Origin: an uncultured Clostridia bacterium
GTDB lineage: Bacteria; Bacillota; Clostridia; Oscillospirales; JAAYOS01
DNA length: 5,436 bases
NCBI GenBank assembly: GCA_944386395.1
Contig: CALXAZ010000163.1
Coordinates: forward strand, 1-5,436
Direction: 5' to 3'
The stretch's first letter is position 1. Each line of letters opens with the position of its first letter. The position numbers and the translations under genes were made by a program. Shown piece after piece: positions 1-5,436 of the stretch. A model generated the notes under the pieces. The model searched no databases and was not told the origin of the DNA. It was given only the letters and a program-made list of their open reading frames with translations.

Positions 1-1480
1 AGTCTCATATAATCTCAGAAATTCCCTTATGCAGAAAATTAACAGGCTCCCTCTCTCATACTTCCATGGCACTAGCACCGGAGATGTGCTTTCGCGCATA
101 ACAAACGATGTCGATACCGTAAGCCAGAACCTCAATCAAAGTGTAACCCAGATAATATCATCATTTGTAACAGTTATTGGTGTGCTTATAATGATGCTGA
201 CAATAAGCTGGCAGCTCACGATTGTTGCACTTTGTATCGTTCCTGTCTCTCTTCTTTTCGTGCTTACCATAGTAAAAAAATCTCAGAAACACTTTATAAA
301 TCAGCAAAAATACCTTGGCACTGTAAATGGTCAGGTGGAAGAAATTTATGGCGGTCATCAAGTAATAAAGGCTTTTAATCGCGAGGACATGGCGCTTTCA
401 GACTTTGACTCTGAAAACGAAAAGCTTTACGAAGCTGGCTGGAAAGCTCAATTCCTTTCCGGTCTAATGCCTCCAATAATGGGCTTTGTGGGAAATTTAG
501 GATATGTGGTTGTCTGTATACTGGGGGCATGGCTTGCAGCTCATGGTCGGATAAGCATAGGCGATATACAAGCGTTTATCCAATACGTTCGTAATTTTTC
601 GCAACCTATAAATCAGCTTGCTAATATCTCTAGCCAACTTCAGCAGCTTGCCGCAGCGGCAGAGCGCGTATTTGAATTTCTCGACGAGCCAGAAGAAAAT
701 CCTGGCACCGGATATTTCAGCACTTCTGACATAGACATCCAGGGCAATATTCGCTTTGACCATGTAAAATTTGGCTATGAGGACAGCGACCAGATAGTTA
801 TACACGACTTTTCTGCAGATATAAAGGCTGGACAAAAGGTTGCAATTGTGGGACCTACGGGCGCTGGGAAAACCACTATCGTTAAACTCCTTATGCGTTT
901 CCACGACCTGAAAGGAGGCGCAATTTATCTCGACGACAGGGATATTGCCGATTTCTCGCGCAGAGACCTACGCAGCGAATTTGGTATGGTTCTTCAGGAC
1001 ACATGGCTTTATAGTGGAACAATAATGGACAATATTCGCTATGGCAGGCTTGATGCTACAGATGAAGAGGTCATTGCCGCAGCAAAAACCGCTCAGGCTG
1101 ACCACTTTATCCGCACTTTGCCAGATGGATATAATATGATCCTCAATGAAGATGCCAGCAACGTTTCTCAGGGACAGAAACAGCTCCTTACGATTGCCCG
1201 CGCCGTTCTTGCCAACTCAAAGGTCCTTATACTTGACGAGGCCACTTCGAGCGTGGACACCCGGACGGAGATACTTCTTCAAACCGCGATGGATAATCTG
1301 ACCGCAGGACGCACAAGCTTTATCATCGCTCACAGGCTTTCCACTATAAGAAATGCCGACCTGATCCTCTTCCTAAACGATGGTGATATCGTTGAGCAGG
1401 GTACGCATGATGAGCTGCTGGCAAAGGGAGGCTACTATGCCAAGCTTTACAACAGCCAGTTTGAAAAGGTTTCCGCTTAG
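1..1480 (+). CDS. ABC exporter half-transporter (permease-ATPase fusion), 5'-truncated by window edge
   Basis: This is a type I (ABCB/MsbA-like) multidrug or lipid exporter half. It would use ATP hydrolysis in the cytoplasm to drive substrate export across the inner membrane. The frame is open from base 2 and encodes nine residues before the ATG at 29, reading like the usual family lead-in to the KINRLPLSYF stretch, so the true start lies outside the window and one or two membrane helices are missing. Numbering from the ATG at 29, visible helices lie near residues 42-60, 64-84, 148-171 and 178-200. The ATPase domain has Walker A GPTGAGKTT (275-283), Q-loop Q323, signature NVSQGQ (378-383), Walker B ending LDEA with D403 and catalytic E404, and H-loop H435. 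The C-terminal region, ending LYNSQFEKVSA, resembles the canonical-site member of YheI/YheH- or LmrCD-type heterodimers, so a partner gene just upstream is likely. That is inference from the family. The substrate cannot be told. Confidence 0.93.
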   Translation, partial: VSYNLRNSLMQKINRLPLSYFHGTSTGDVLSRITNDVDTVSQNLNQSVTQIISSFVTVIGVLIMMLTISWQLTIVALCIVPVSLLFVLTIVKKSQKHFINQQKYLGTVNGQVEEIYGGHQVIKAFNREDMALSDFDSENEKLYEAGWKAQFLSGLMPPIMGFVGNLGYVVVCILGAWLAAHGRISIGDIQAFIQYVRNFSQPINQLANISSQLQQLAAAAERVFEFLDEPEENPGTGYFSTSDIDIQGNIRFDHVKFGYEDSDQIVIHDFSADIKAGQKVAIVGPTGAGKTTIVKLLMRFHDLKGGAIYLDDRDIADFSRRDLRSEFGMVLQDTWLYSGTIMDNIRYGRLDATDEEVIAAAKTAQADHFIRTLPDGYNMILNEDASNVSQGQKQLLTIARAVLANSKVLILDEATSSVDTRTEILLQTAMDNLTAGRTSFIIAHRLSTIRNADLILFLNDGDIVEQGTHDELLAKGGYYAKLYNSQFEKVSA

Positions 1481-1491
1481 CAGACATATAA

Positions 1492-1524
1492 AATCACCCC
1501 GGAATTATAAATTCCGGGGTGATT
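1492..1524. terminator. Bidirectional intrinsic terminator between convergent genes
   Basis: A perfect 15-bp inverted repeat (1492-1506 with 1510-1524) has a GC-rich core (CACCCCGG) and a 3-nt loop. It is followed by ATTTTA on the plus strand and by TTTTATAT on the minus strand. It starts 12 bp after the ABC gene's stop codon and lies 3 bp beyond the CDF gene's stop codon, so it can end both convergent transcripts. Confidence 0.92.
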
Positions 1525-1527
1525 ATT

Positions 1528-2706
1528 TTAGTGTGGCATTGCAGCGTAGCTTCTGTCAACCGTTATCACACAATTATAGTTGGGGTACTGGCGCTTCACA
1601 AGCGCTCCTACCGCAGCCTTAAGCTCTCCGTCCGTCATGTCAAGCTCTATCGGTCGGACGCAATCAAACACAACATTTGTATGTGTAACTCCGGGAACTA
1701 TCCTGAGGTCATGGATAGTAAGCCTTGGATCGATAACTTTTATTTCATCCGATATCCATATTCTCAGATCGTTGGTTTGCCCATCACCAGTAACTATTGG
1801 ATCCATGTGTATTACCACGTGTAATCCATCATTCTGCAAAAAATCTTGCTCTATATTATCAATTATATCGTGATTTTCTATCACATCCCCCTCTGCCGCC
1901 ATCTCCACATGCACGCTGGCAAATTTCCTCCCCGGTCCATAGTCATGAATTATCAGATCGTGTGTACCAAGTACATTCGGATAGCTCATGATCTTATCAC
2001 GGATAGCTTTTACCATGCTCTCGTCAGGAGCAGAGCCCAGCACCGGATTCATTGTATCTTTTATCAGACCGTAACCGCTTATAAGTATAAATATCGCTAC
2101 TGCAAGACCCATCCAGCCATCCAATTCAAGATTTGTAAATCTTGATATCAGACCTGCCACAAGCACCGCCGATGTTGATATTACATCATTCCGGCTATCC
2201 GCAGCAGTTGCAATAAGAGTGGAAGATGATATCTTATTGCCAATCCTGCGGTTAAACATCATCATCCAAAGCTTTACCAGTATAGACGCCGCTAATATCC
2301 CTATCGACACCAGGTTAAATTCAACCGGTTCAGGATGCAGTACCTTGTCAAAACTGCTTTTTAGCAGCTCAAATCCTATAAGTATTATTATAACTGCTAC
2401 AAGCATCCCTGACAGGTACTCATATCTGCCATGCCCATAGGGATGCTCCGCGTCTGCCGGACGCTCGGCAAGCTTAAATCCAAGCAAGCTTATTATGCTT
2501 GATGAAGCGTCAGACAGATTATTCACCGCGTCTGCCATTATCGACACCGAGCCAGAAAGCAACCCCGCAACAAACTTTCCGCCAAAAAGCATAATATTGC
2601 AAAGTATACCCACAAAGCTCGAAAACTTCCCATATTGCGTCCTCACAGCGTTATTTTCGGTATCCTCATAGTTCTTTATAAATTTTCTTATCAAAAAATC
2701 AGTCAT
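1528..2706 (-). CDS. Cation diffusion facilitator (CDF) family metal exporter
   Basis: This is a proton-coupled divalent-metal exporter of the inner membrane, 392 aa from the chosen start. The start at 2706 is preferred because GGAGAG (2711-2716) sits just upstream. A longer reading from TTG at 2757 would begin inside the U-tract of the leader terminator. Six helices span roughly residues 28-220. TM2 carries D59 and N63 (ADAVNNLSD), followed by the family loop HPYGHGRYE (88-96), and TM5 carries D170 and D174 (ADSRND). The TM5 His typical of zinc CDFs is therefore absent, which argues against simple Zn2+ specificity and resembles Mn/Fe-type members. A His/Asp-rich cytoplasmic domain (about 225-305: H249, H254, H267, H279, H296, H300) should mediate dimerisation and metal sensing. 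A further ~85-residue region (about 308-390) looks like a second, degenerate copy, seen in longer Firmicute CDFs. Control is probably by the NiCo-type riboswitch in the leader. The family call is firm and the metal is not. Confidence 0.94.
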   Translation of the reverse strand: MTDFLIRKFIKNYEDTENNAVRTQYGKFSSFVGILCNIMLFGGKFVAGLLSGSVSIMADAVNNLSDASSSIISLLGFKLAERPADAEHPYGHGRYEYLSGMLVAVIIILIGFELLKSSFDKVLHPEPVEFNLVSIGILAASILVKLWMMMFNRRIGNKISSSTLIATAADSRNDVISTSAVLVAGLISRFTNLELDGWMGLAVAIFILISGYGLIKDTMNPVLGSAPDESMVKAIRDKIMSYPNVLGTHDLIIHDYGPGRKFASVHVEMAAEGDVIENHDIIDNIEQDFLQNDGLHVVIHMDPIVTGDGQTNDLRIWISDEIKVIDPRLTIHDLRIVPGVTHTNVVFDCVRPIELDMTDGELKAAVGALVKRQYPNYNCVITVDRSYAAMPH

Positions 2707-2710
2707 ACAT

Positions 2711-2716
2711 CTCTCC
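2711..2716 (-). promoter_or_regulatory. Ribosome binding site deciding the CDF start
   Basis: GGAGAG on the minus strand, with GGAG ending 6 nt before the ATG at 2706. The in-frame alternatives are worse: the ATG at 2739 has only a weak AGG directly against it, the ATG at 2718 abuts its AAAGGA, and the TTG at 2757 lies in the terminator U-tract. Confidence 0.7.
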
Positions 2717-2747
2717 ATTCCTTTATACCCCAACAGCATGCCTAAAT

Positions 2748-2788
2748 ACAAAAACAAGCATCCATGGGAAATTTTGTCCCACAGATGC
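2748..2788 (-). terminator. Riboswitch-controlled intrinsic terminator in the CDF leader
   Basis: On the minus strand GCATCTGTGGGA (2788-2777) pairs with TCCCATGGATGC (2769-2758) over 12 bp, two of them G-U wobbles. The loop is 7 nt and TTGTTTTTGT (2757-2748) follows as a U-tract. The 5' arm is the same sequence that forms the 3' arm of aptamer helix P4 and the conserved GGGACA stretch. The aptamer fold and the terminator therefore exclude each other, as expected of a genetic ON switch where metal binding gives readthrough. Confidence 0.88.
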
Positions 2789-2840
2789 CATCATCTGCTG
2801 CCGGAGACCGGCCCGGCGCACGGGTTCCGCCCCCTGTTAT
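2775..2840 (-). ncRNA. NiCo (czcD) riboswitch aptamer, divalent-metal sensing
   Basis: This is a cis-acting RNA leader element that senses a transition metal and controls a metal exporter. The minus strand, read 5' to 3', shows the parts known from NiCo riboswitches. They are ACAGG at the entry; an irregular P2 hairpin around GGCG and CGCC; the GCCGGG junction; P3 as CCGG-TCT-CCGG (2811-2801); a CA linker; and P4 as GCAGATG/CATCTGT (2798-2792 with 2787-2781) closed by ATGG. The hallmark GGGACA (2780-2775) follows. The match to the remembered family consensus around CATCTGTGGGACA is close, and the element lies between a promoter and a CDF gene, the classic context. The outer helix P1 is not obvious, so the boundaries are approximate. 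The class was first described as Ni2+/Co2+ responsive and later work proposed Fe2+. The ligand here is unknown. Confidence 0.85.
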
Positions 2841-2867
2841 GTTATTACATTCTGCACTATCCGGGAC

Positions 2868-2896
2868 ACTATAATTTCTCCAAGCAAAAAAGTCAA
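2868..2896 (-). promoter_or_regulatory. Sigma-A-type promoter of the riboswitch-CDF transcript
   Basis: On the minus strand the -35 box is TTGACT (2896-2891), the spacer is 17 bp, and the -10 box is TATAGT (2873-2868). Each box is one base from consensus. Transcription should begin near 2861, giving a leader of about 155 nt that contains the whole visible aptamer and terminator. The -35 box begins only 9 bp beyond the stop codon of the upstream exonuclease gene. Confidence 0.83.
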
Positions 2897-2905
2897 GAAA
2901 AATTA

Positions 2906-3481
2906 TTATCCATATCTGCCCTTTTCCTTTAAATACTCAAACATCAGTATCAAAAGCCGCGCAGTAGCAAGAGTATCATCAAGTGCGCGGTGGCTTCTTC
3001 CACTTTTTATTGCAAACAGCTCGGAAAGTACCTCCAACCTATGGCTTGGGAAATCTGGAAAAAGCCTTCGTGACGAGGTAAGTGTACAAATTACCCTTGG
3101 CATAAACTCTATCCCAAGCCGGTCGCAATACCCCAGCAATATACCTACATCAAATGGCGCATTATGCGCTACAAGCACACAGTCCCTGGCAAAGTCGATC
3201 AAAAGCGGGACAAACGTTTCAAACTTTGGTTTCCCAAGTATCATCCCATCCTTGATGCCGGTAAGACGCTTTATAAATGGAGACAATGGAGCGGATGCAG
3301 AGCAGAACTCTGATACCTGATATGTAAGCTCCATATGTTCAACCTTTACCGCAGCAAACTCGATTACCTCACACCCAGCTCCCACCATACCGTTTGTCTC
3401 AAAGTCGATAACGCAAAAGCGTTCCTCCTCCGGAGCTGTTATCCTCCGTATGTCCAGTCGCTCCAGCTCACTATATCTCAT
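2906..3481 (-). CDS. DnaQ-like DEDDh 3'-5' exonuclease
   Basis: This is a stand-alone exonuclease-domain protein of 191 aa, the size of the domain plus a short N-terminal tail. It would remove nucleotides from the 3' ends of DNA or RNA using two metal ions. All catalytic motifs are present: Exo I VIDFETNG with D26 and E28, Exo II VAHNAPFD with D111, and Exo III HRALDD with H164 and D169. Whether it proofreads, repairs DNA or degrades RNA cannot be told. It resembles the epsilon subunit of DNA polymerase III or the exonuclease domain of PolC, but no polymerase part is attached. Its ATG overlaps the TGA of the upstream DUF6062 gene in an ATGA arrangement, with no strong ribosome binding site of its own, suggesting translational coupling. 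No terminator fits between its stop codon and the promoter of the CDF leader, so readthrough into the riboswitch is possible. Confidence 0.93.
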   Translation of the reverse strand: MRYSELERLDIRRITAPEEERFCVIDFETNGMVGAGCEVIEFAAVKVEHMELTYQVSEFCSASAPLSPFIKRLTGIKDGMILGKPKFETFVPLLIDFARDCVLVAHNAPFDVGILLGYCDRLGIEFMPRVICTLTSSRRLFPDFPSHRLEVLSELFAIKSGRSHRALDDTLATARLLILMFEYLKEKGRYG

Positions 3482-4164
3482 AAATTGGTTCCCGTCAAAT
3501 ATTCTATCGCGTTTTCAACTGCGTACTTTGCATCTCCCAATTCTGTCCCCGCATTTCTATAATCAAAACTTTTGCAAAAGCGTGAAACATCTGCCGAAAC
3601 TTTATCCAGCTTTTTTTTCATAACACCCACCATATCGGCAGCAAACTCATGCATCAGCTTGTGATTGAGGTTATCATGGGCACATCTCATTAAAAGCGCT
3701 GAGTGCTCATAGCAGAACATCGGCTGAGCATTAAATTTCTGACGGAACTCTGGTTCCGCTTTCCACAGATATATTATGTTTTCACTATACTTCTCCATTG
3801 TATTTGCTACACGCTCACACACAAAGCAGCCATCAGCAGCACGGTTAAACTTTGCCACTCGCTCTGCCATCTCCTTTTTATTTGGCTTTGCCGGAAGCTC
3901 ACACAGCTTCTGGATATCCTGTATATAGCTCTCTAGCAGCAGCGCCAAGCTAAGCCGGTTCGACATCGCCAACATGTCACGATAGTGCTTCTCGCAAAAT
4001 CCCGTCTTATTTGTCTCTATCCGAACATTTGGCTCCATCATCGCAGCGCCCATGACATATTCTACACTCTGCTTTTCCAGCTTGTCAAACAGCTTACACA
4101 TAGGGCAGCCATCCATTTTGTCAAACTGCTCATTTATTGGTATGGTATAATTTTTTTCAACCAT
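3478..4164 (-). CDS. DUF6062 family protein with duplicated CxxC...CxxH motifs
   Basis: This is a soluble cytoplasmic protein of unknown function, 228 aa from the chosen start, recognised as the DUF6062 family common in Clostridia. No signal peptide or membrane helix is seen. It carries two copies of one pattern: DGCPMC (C20, C23) with GFCEKHY (C57, H60), then DGCFVC (C113, C116) with MFCYEHS (C151, H154). The distance between the halves is 34 residues in the first copy and 35 in the second. Each set of three Cys and one His could bind one Zn2+ or a similar metal, which is inference. Between them lies the conserved-looking NRLSLALLLESY helix (69-80). The start at 4164 is preferred because AAAGGAGG lies 11 nt upstream. 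The in-frame ATG at 4194 has no ribosome binding site. It is the first gene of a unit with the exonuclease (4-nt overlap), transcribed away from the glycosylase gene. Confidence 0.85.
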   Translation of the reverse strand: MVEKNYTIPINEQFDKMDGCPMCKLFDKLEKQSVEYVMGAAMMEPNVRIETNKTGFCEKHYRDMLAMSNRLSLALLLESYIQDIQKLCELPAKPNKKEMAERVAKFNRAADGCFVCERVANTMEKYSENIIYLWKAEPEFRQKFNAQPMFCYEHSALLMRCAHDNLNHKLMHEFAADMVGVMKKKLDKVSADVSRFCKSFDYRNAGTELGDAKYAVENAIEYLTGTNL

Positions 4165-4175
4165 ATTGAGAAAAT

Positions 4176-4183
4176 CCTCCTTT
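4176..4183 (-). promoter_or_regulatory. Strong ribosome binding site deciding the DUF6062 start
   Basis: AAAGGAGG on the minus strand is near-perfect anti-16S complementarity, 11 nt before the ATG at 4164. The spacing is slightly long. It lies downstream of the in-frame ATG at 4194, which argues against that longer start. Confidence 0.75.
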
Positions 4184-4210
4184 TGGTTTATCATTGGTAT
4201 GTATTATATA
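4183..4210 (+). promoter_or_regulatory. Candidate promoter of the glycosylase gene
   Basis: TTGGTT (4183-4188) is followed after 16 bp by TATATA (4205-4210). Both boxes are imperfect, so this is weaker than the opposing promoter. It is placed correctly for a start near 4217 and a short leader before the ATG at 4244. It shares bases 4205-4208 with the minus-strand -10 box. Confidence 0.45.
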
Positions 4211-4232
4211 CGAAAAACAGGCTATAAGGCAA
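4203..4232 (-). promoter_or_regulatory. Promoter of the DUF6062-exonuclease unit
   Basis: On the minus strand TTGCCT (4232-4227) is followed after 18 bp by a perfect -10 box TATAAT (4208-4203). Transcription should start near 4196, leaving a leader of about 30 nt with the AGGAGG site. The -10 box overlaps the proposed -10 of the divergent glycosylase gene. Confidence 0.72.
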
Positions 4233-4243
4233 GGGATAATTAT

Positions 4244-5077
4244 ATGACAGATTACATAGTACAGAAAAACGGGATAAGGCTCCTCTCGGCACAGGACTTT
4301 CTTCCCGAGCTTATATTCGACTGCGGTCAGTGCTTTCGCTTTAATCCCCAGGACGACGGGAGCTGGTTTGGCGTTGCAAAGGGCAAAGCACTTTCTGTCA
4401 GAACGGACGGTCCAGACGTCGTTTTTGAGTGTTCAGAAAGCGACTTTATCGAAACCTGGGTGGACTATTTCGACCTTGAACGTGACTACTCTCAGATAAG
4501 AAAACTCATATCTCTGGACGATTTCACAAAAAAAGCTGCCGAATATGGTCGTGGAATACGAATACTCCATCAGGATGGATGGGAAGCCCTGTGCTCGTTT
4601 ATTATTTCTCAATGTAATAATATTACCCGTATAAAGGGTATCGTGGAGCGGCTATGCACTCTTTTTGGAAATGAATTTGACTACTTCGGAAAAACCTGCT
4701 ATACTTTCCCATCAGCCGAAACAATCGCCGGTCTGACTGTCAGCGATCTCGCCCCACTCCGCTCAGGCTATCGCGCAGAATATATCATAAACGCGGCAAA
4801 AGAGGTATCTATGGGGCATCTCAATCTTATCTCTATTAAACAAATGAGTACAAAAGACGCAATCAAAGCACTAACCTCGCTAAAAGGAGTAGGCACCAAA
4901 GTTGCAAACTGTGTACTTCTTTTTGGATGCAACAAGCTAGATGCCTTCCCCGTGGACGTATGGATGAAGCGCGCCATTGAACAGTATTATGGAGGTAAAA
5001 GCTTTGACAGCTCAGTATTCGGCGAAAATGCCGGCATAGCTCAGCAGTATATCTTTCATTACATAAGACATCTGTAA
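4244..5077 (+). CDS. ogg: 8-oxoguanine DNA glycosylase/AP lyase, OGG1 type
   Basis: This base-excision repair enzyme would remove 8-oxoguanine opposite cytosine and then nick the abasic site by beta-elimination. It is 277 aa from the chosen start. The N-terminal domain has the family FDCGQCFRF stretch (25-33), and SQCNNITRI (122-130) matches the NNNIARI region of human OGG1. The helix-hairpin-helix LKGVGTKVANC (213-223) contains the catalytic lysine K219, equivalent to human K249, and C223, equivalent to human C253. FPVDVWMKRAI follows, with the essential D238 (human D268). A C-terminal AGIAQQYIF stretch (263-271) supplies the Gln/Phe pair that contacts the base. The length matches bacterial OGG1 enzymes such as the clostridial one. 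The ATG at 4244 is chosen because AAGGG lies 8 nt upstream; in-frame starts at 4166 and 4199 would place the divergent promoter inside the gene. No terminator hairpin is seen before the convergent gene, whose stop codon is 14 bp away. Confidence 0.95.
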   Translation: MTDYIVQKNGIRLLSAQDFLPELIFDCGQCFRFNPQDDGSWFGVAKGKALSVRTDGPDVVFECSESDFIETWVDYFDLERDYSQIRKLISLDDFTKKAAEYGRGIRILHQDGWEALCSFIISQCNNITRIKGIVERLCTLFGNEFDYFGKTCYTFPSAETIAGLTVSDLAPLRSGYRAEYIINAAKEVSMGHLNLISIKQMSTKDAIKALTSLKGVGTKVANCVLLFGCNKLDAFPVDVWMKRAIEQYYGGKSFDSSVFGENAGIAQQYIFHYIRHL

Positions 5078-5091
5078 AACAAACGTTGCCG

Positions 5092-5436
5092 CTATTTTTC
5101 TCCATAATCACGGCTTACATCAGCCATTATCGCCGCAAATATGCGTTCCCCGTATTTTTTGAAATTGGAGGCTATCTCCTCTGCCTGCTCTTTATTTGAA
5201 AAGAAGAGCTCAAGCGACATCGCCTTTCCGTGGTCTGCATTCAGCCCCAGCTTTGTGCAAAACATGCCACCGTCTCTCTCTATTGAGGCTGTTATAGCCG
5301 TTTCCCGATAAAGTCTCTGCGCCGCAGAACGTATTGCCTCCTCAGCATGCATACGAATTGCATATGGAAGGGACTTTTCAACAGGCTCCAGCATCTTTCT
5401 TCCGGTCTCGGTTATCCTGAAATTTCTTCCTGGACC
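5092..5436 (-). CDS. Unrecognised protein, N-terminus beyond window edge
   Basis: I do not recognise this gene. The minus-strand frame is open from the window edge to a stop codon at 5092, giving 114 visible residues. An ATG at 5394 has a modest GGAAG upstream and could start a 100-aa protein. Because the frame stays open for 14 codons above it (GPGRNFRITETGRK), a start outside the window is more likely. The segment FRITETGRKMLEPVEKSLP is loosely like the end of a winged-helix domain, a weak impression. The rest is charged and mostly helical with a short strand-like part (ERDGGMFCTKLGL), and ends in a predicted amphipathic helix rich in Lys and Glu. There is no membrane helix or Cys/His cluster. 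It is convergent with the glycosylase gene. Confidence 0.6.
   Translation of the reverse strand, partial: GPGRNFRITETGRKMLEPVEKSLPYAIRMHAEEAIRSAAQRLYRETAITASIERDGGMFCTKLGLNADHGKAMSLELFFSNKEQAEEIASNFKKYGERIFAAIMADVSRDYGEK

Noticed and set aside
497..904. Minus-strand open frame inside the ABC gene.
   Set aside because: Shadow of a gene with clear ABC motifs; no ribosome binding site or recognisable domain.
1519..2440. Several plus-strand open frames opposite the CDF gene.
   Set aside because: All are antisense to a well-supported coding frame and show no protein family features.
2707..2757. In-frame N-terminal extension of the CDF protein from TTG at 2757.
   Set aside because: The start would lie in the U-tract of the leader terminator and has no ribosome binding site. 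The GGAGAG-supported ATG at 2706 fits the family.
2840..2851. Small ATGT-AATA-ACAT hairpin at the 5' side of the aptamer (minus strand).
   Set aside because: Four A/T-rich pairs are expected by chance and the hairpin is not part of the known aptamer.
2707..2861. yybP-ykoY manganese riboswitch as an alternative for the CDF leader.
   Set aside because: I could not match its conserved loop sequences, while the P4/GGGACA part matches the NiCo class closely.
2861..2868. TGTCCC on the minus strand is perfectly complementary to the aptamer's GGGACA (2775-2780), a possible P1.
   Set aside because: It lies at the edge of the -10 box and mostly upstream of the expected transcription start, so it should not be in the RNA. 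GGGACA is also a junction element, not a helix arm, in known members.
4863..5111. Minus-strand open frame overlapping the 3' part of the glycosylase gene.
   Set aside because: It is antisense to the conserved catalytic region of OGG1 and has no family features.

Overview
The window looks like chromosomal DNA of an anaerobic Firmicute in the class Clostridia, plausibly Lachnospiraceae-like. The evidence is moderate GC, strong AGGAGG-type ribosome binding sites, consensus sigma-A promoters, a DUF6062-type protein, a clostridial OGG1-type glycosylase and a czcD/NiCo-type riboswitch. The genus cannot be fixed from the sequence. There is no sign of mobile elements, CRISPR arrays, rRNA or tRNA.

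Layout, left to right. Positions 1-1480 (+) hold the 3' part of an ABC exporter half-transporter that is cut by the window edge. A perfect 15-bp stem then forms a bidirectional terminator between it and the convergent CDF metal-cation transporter (1528-2706, -). The 199-bp leader upstream of the CDF gene carries a near-consensus promoter, a NiCo (czcD) riboswitch aptamer and an overlapping intrinsic terminator. Further upstream on the same strand is a two-gene unit: a DUF6062 protein with a duplicated Cys/His motif (3478-4164, -), overlapping by 4 nt a DEDDh exonuclease (2906-3481, -). Overlapping back-to-back promoters at about 4183-4232 serve this unit and the divergent 8-oxoguanine DNA glycosylase gene (4244-5077, +). 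An unrecognised gene (5092-5436, -) converges on the glycosylase gene and runs off the right edge.

Functionally, the best-supported story is metal-responsive control. A divalent metal (Ni2+/Co2+ in the original description, Fe2+ in later work) is expected to stabilise the aptamer, block the terminator and switch on an exporter for that metal. The neighbouring glycosylase and exonuclease act on nucleic acids, and oxidised guanine is a typical product of iron-driven oxidative damage. A functional link between the two halves is speculation from proximity. The riboswitch is a known class, so this is a new instance with some unusual details rather than a new system.
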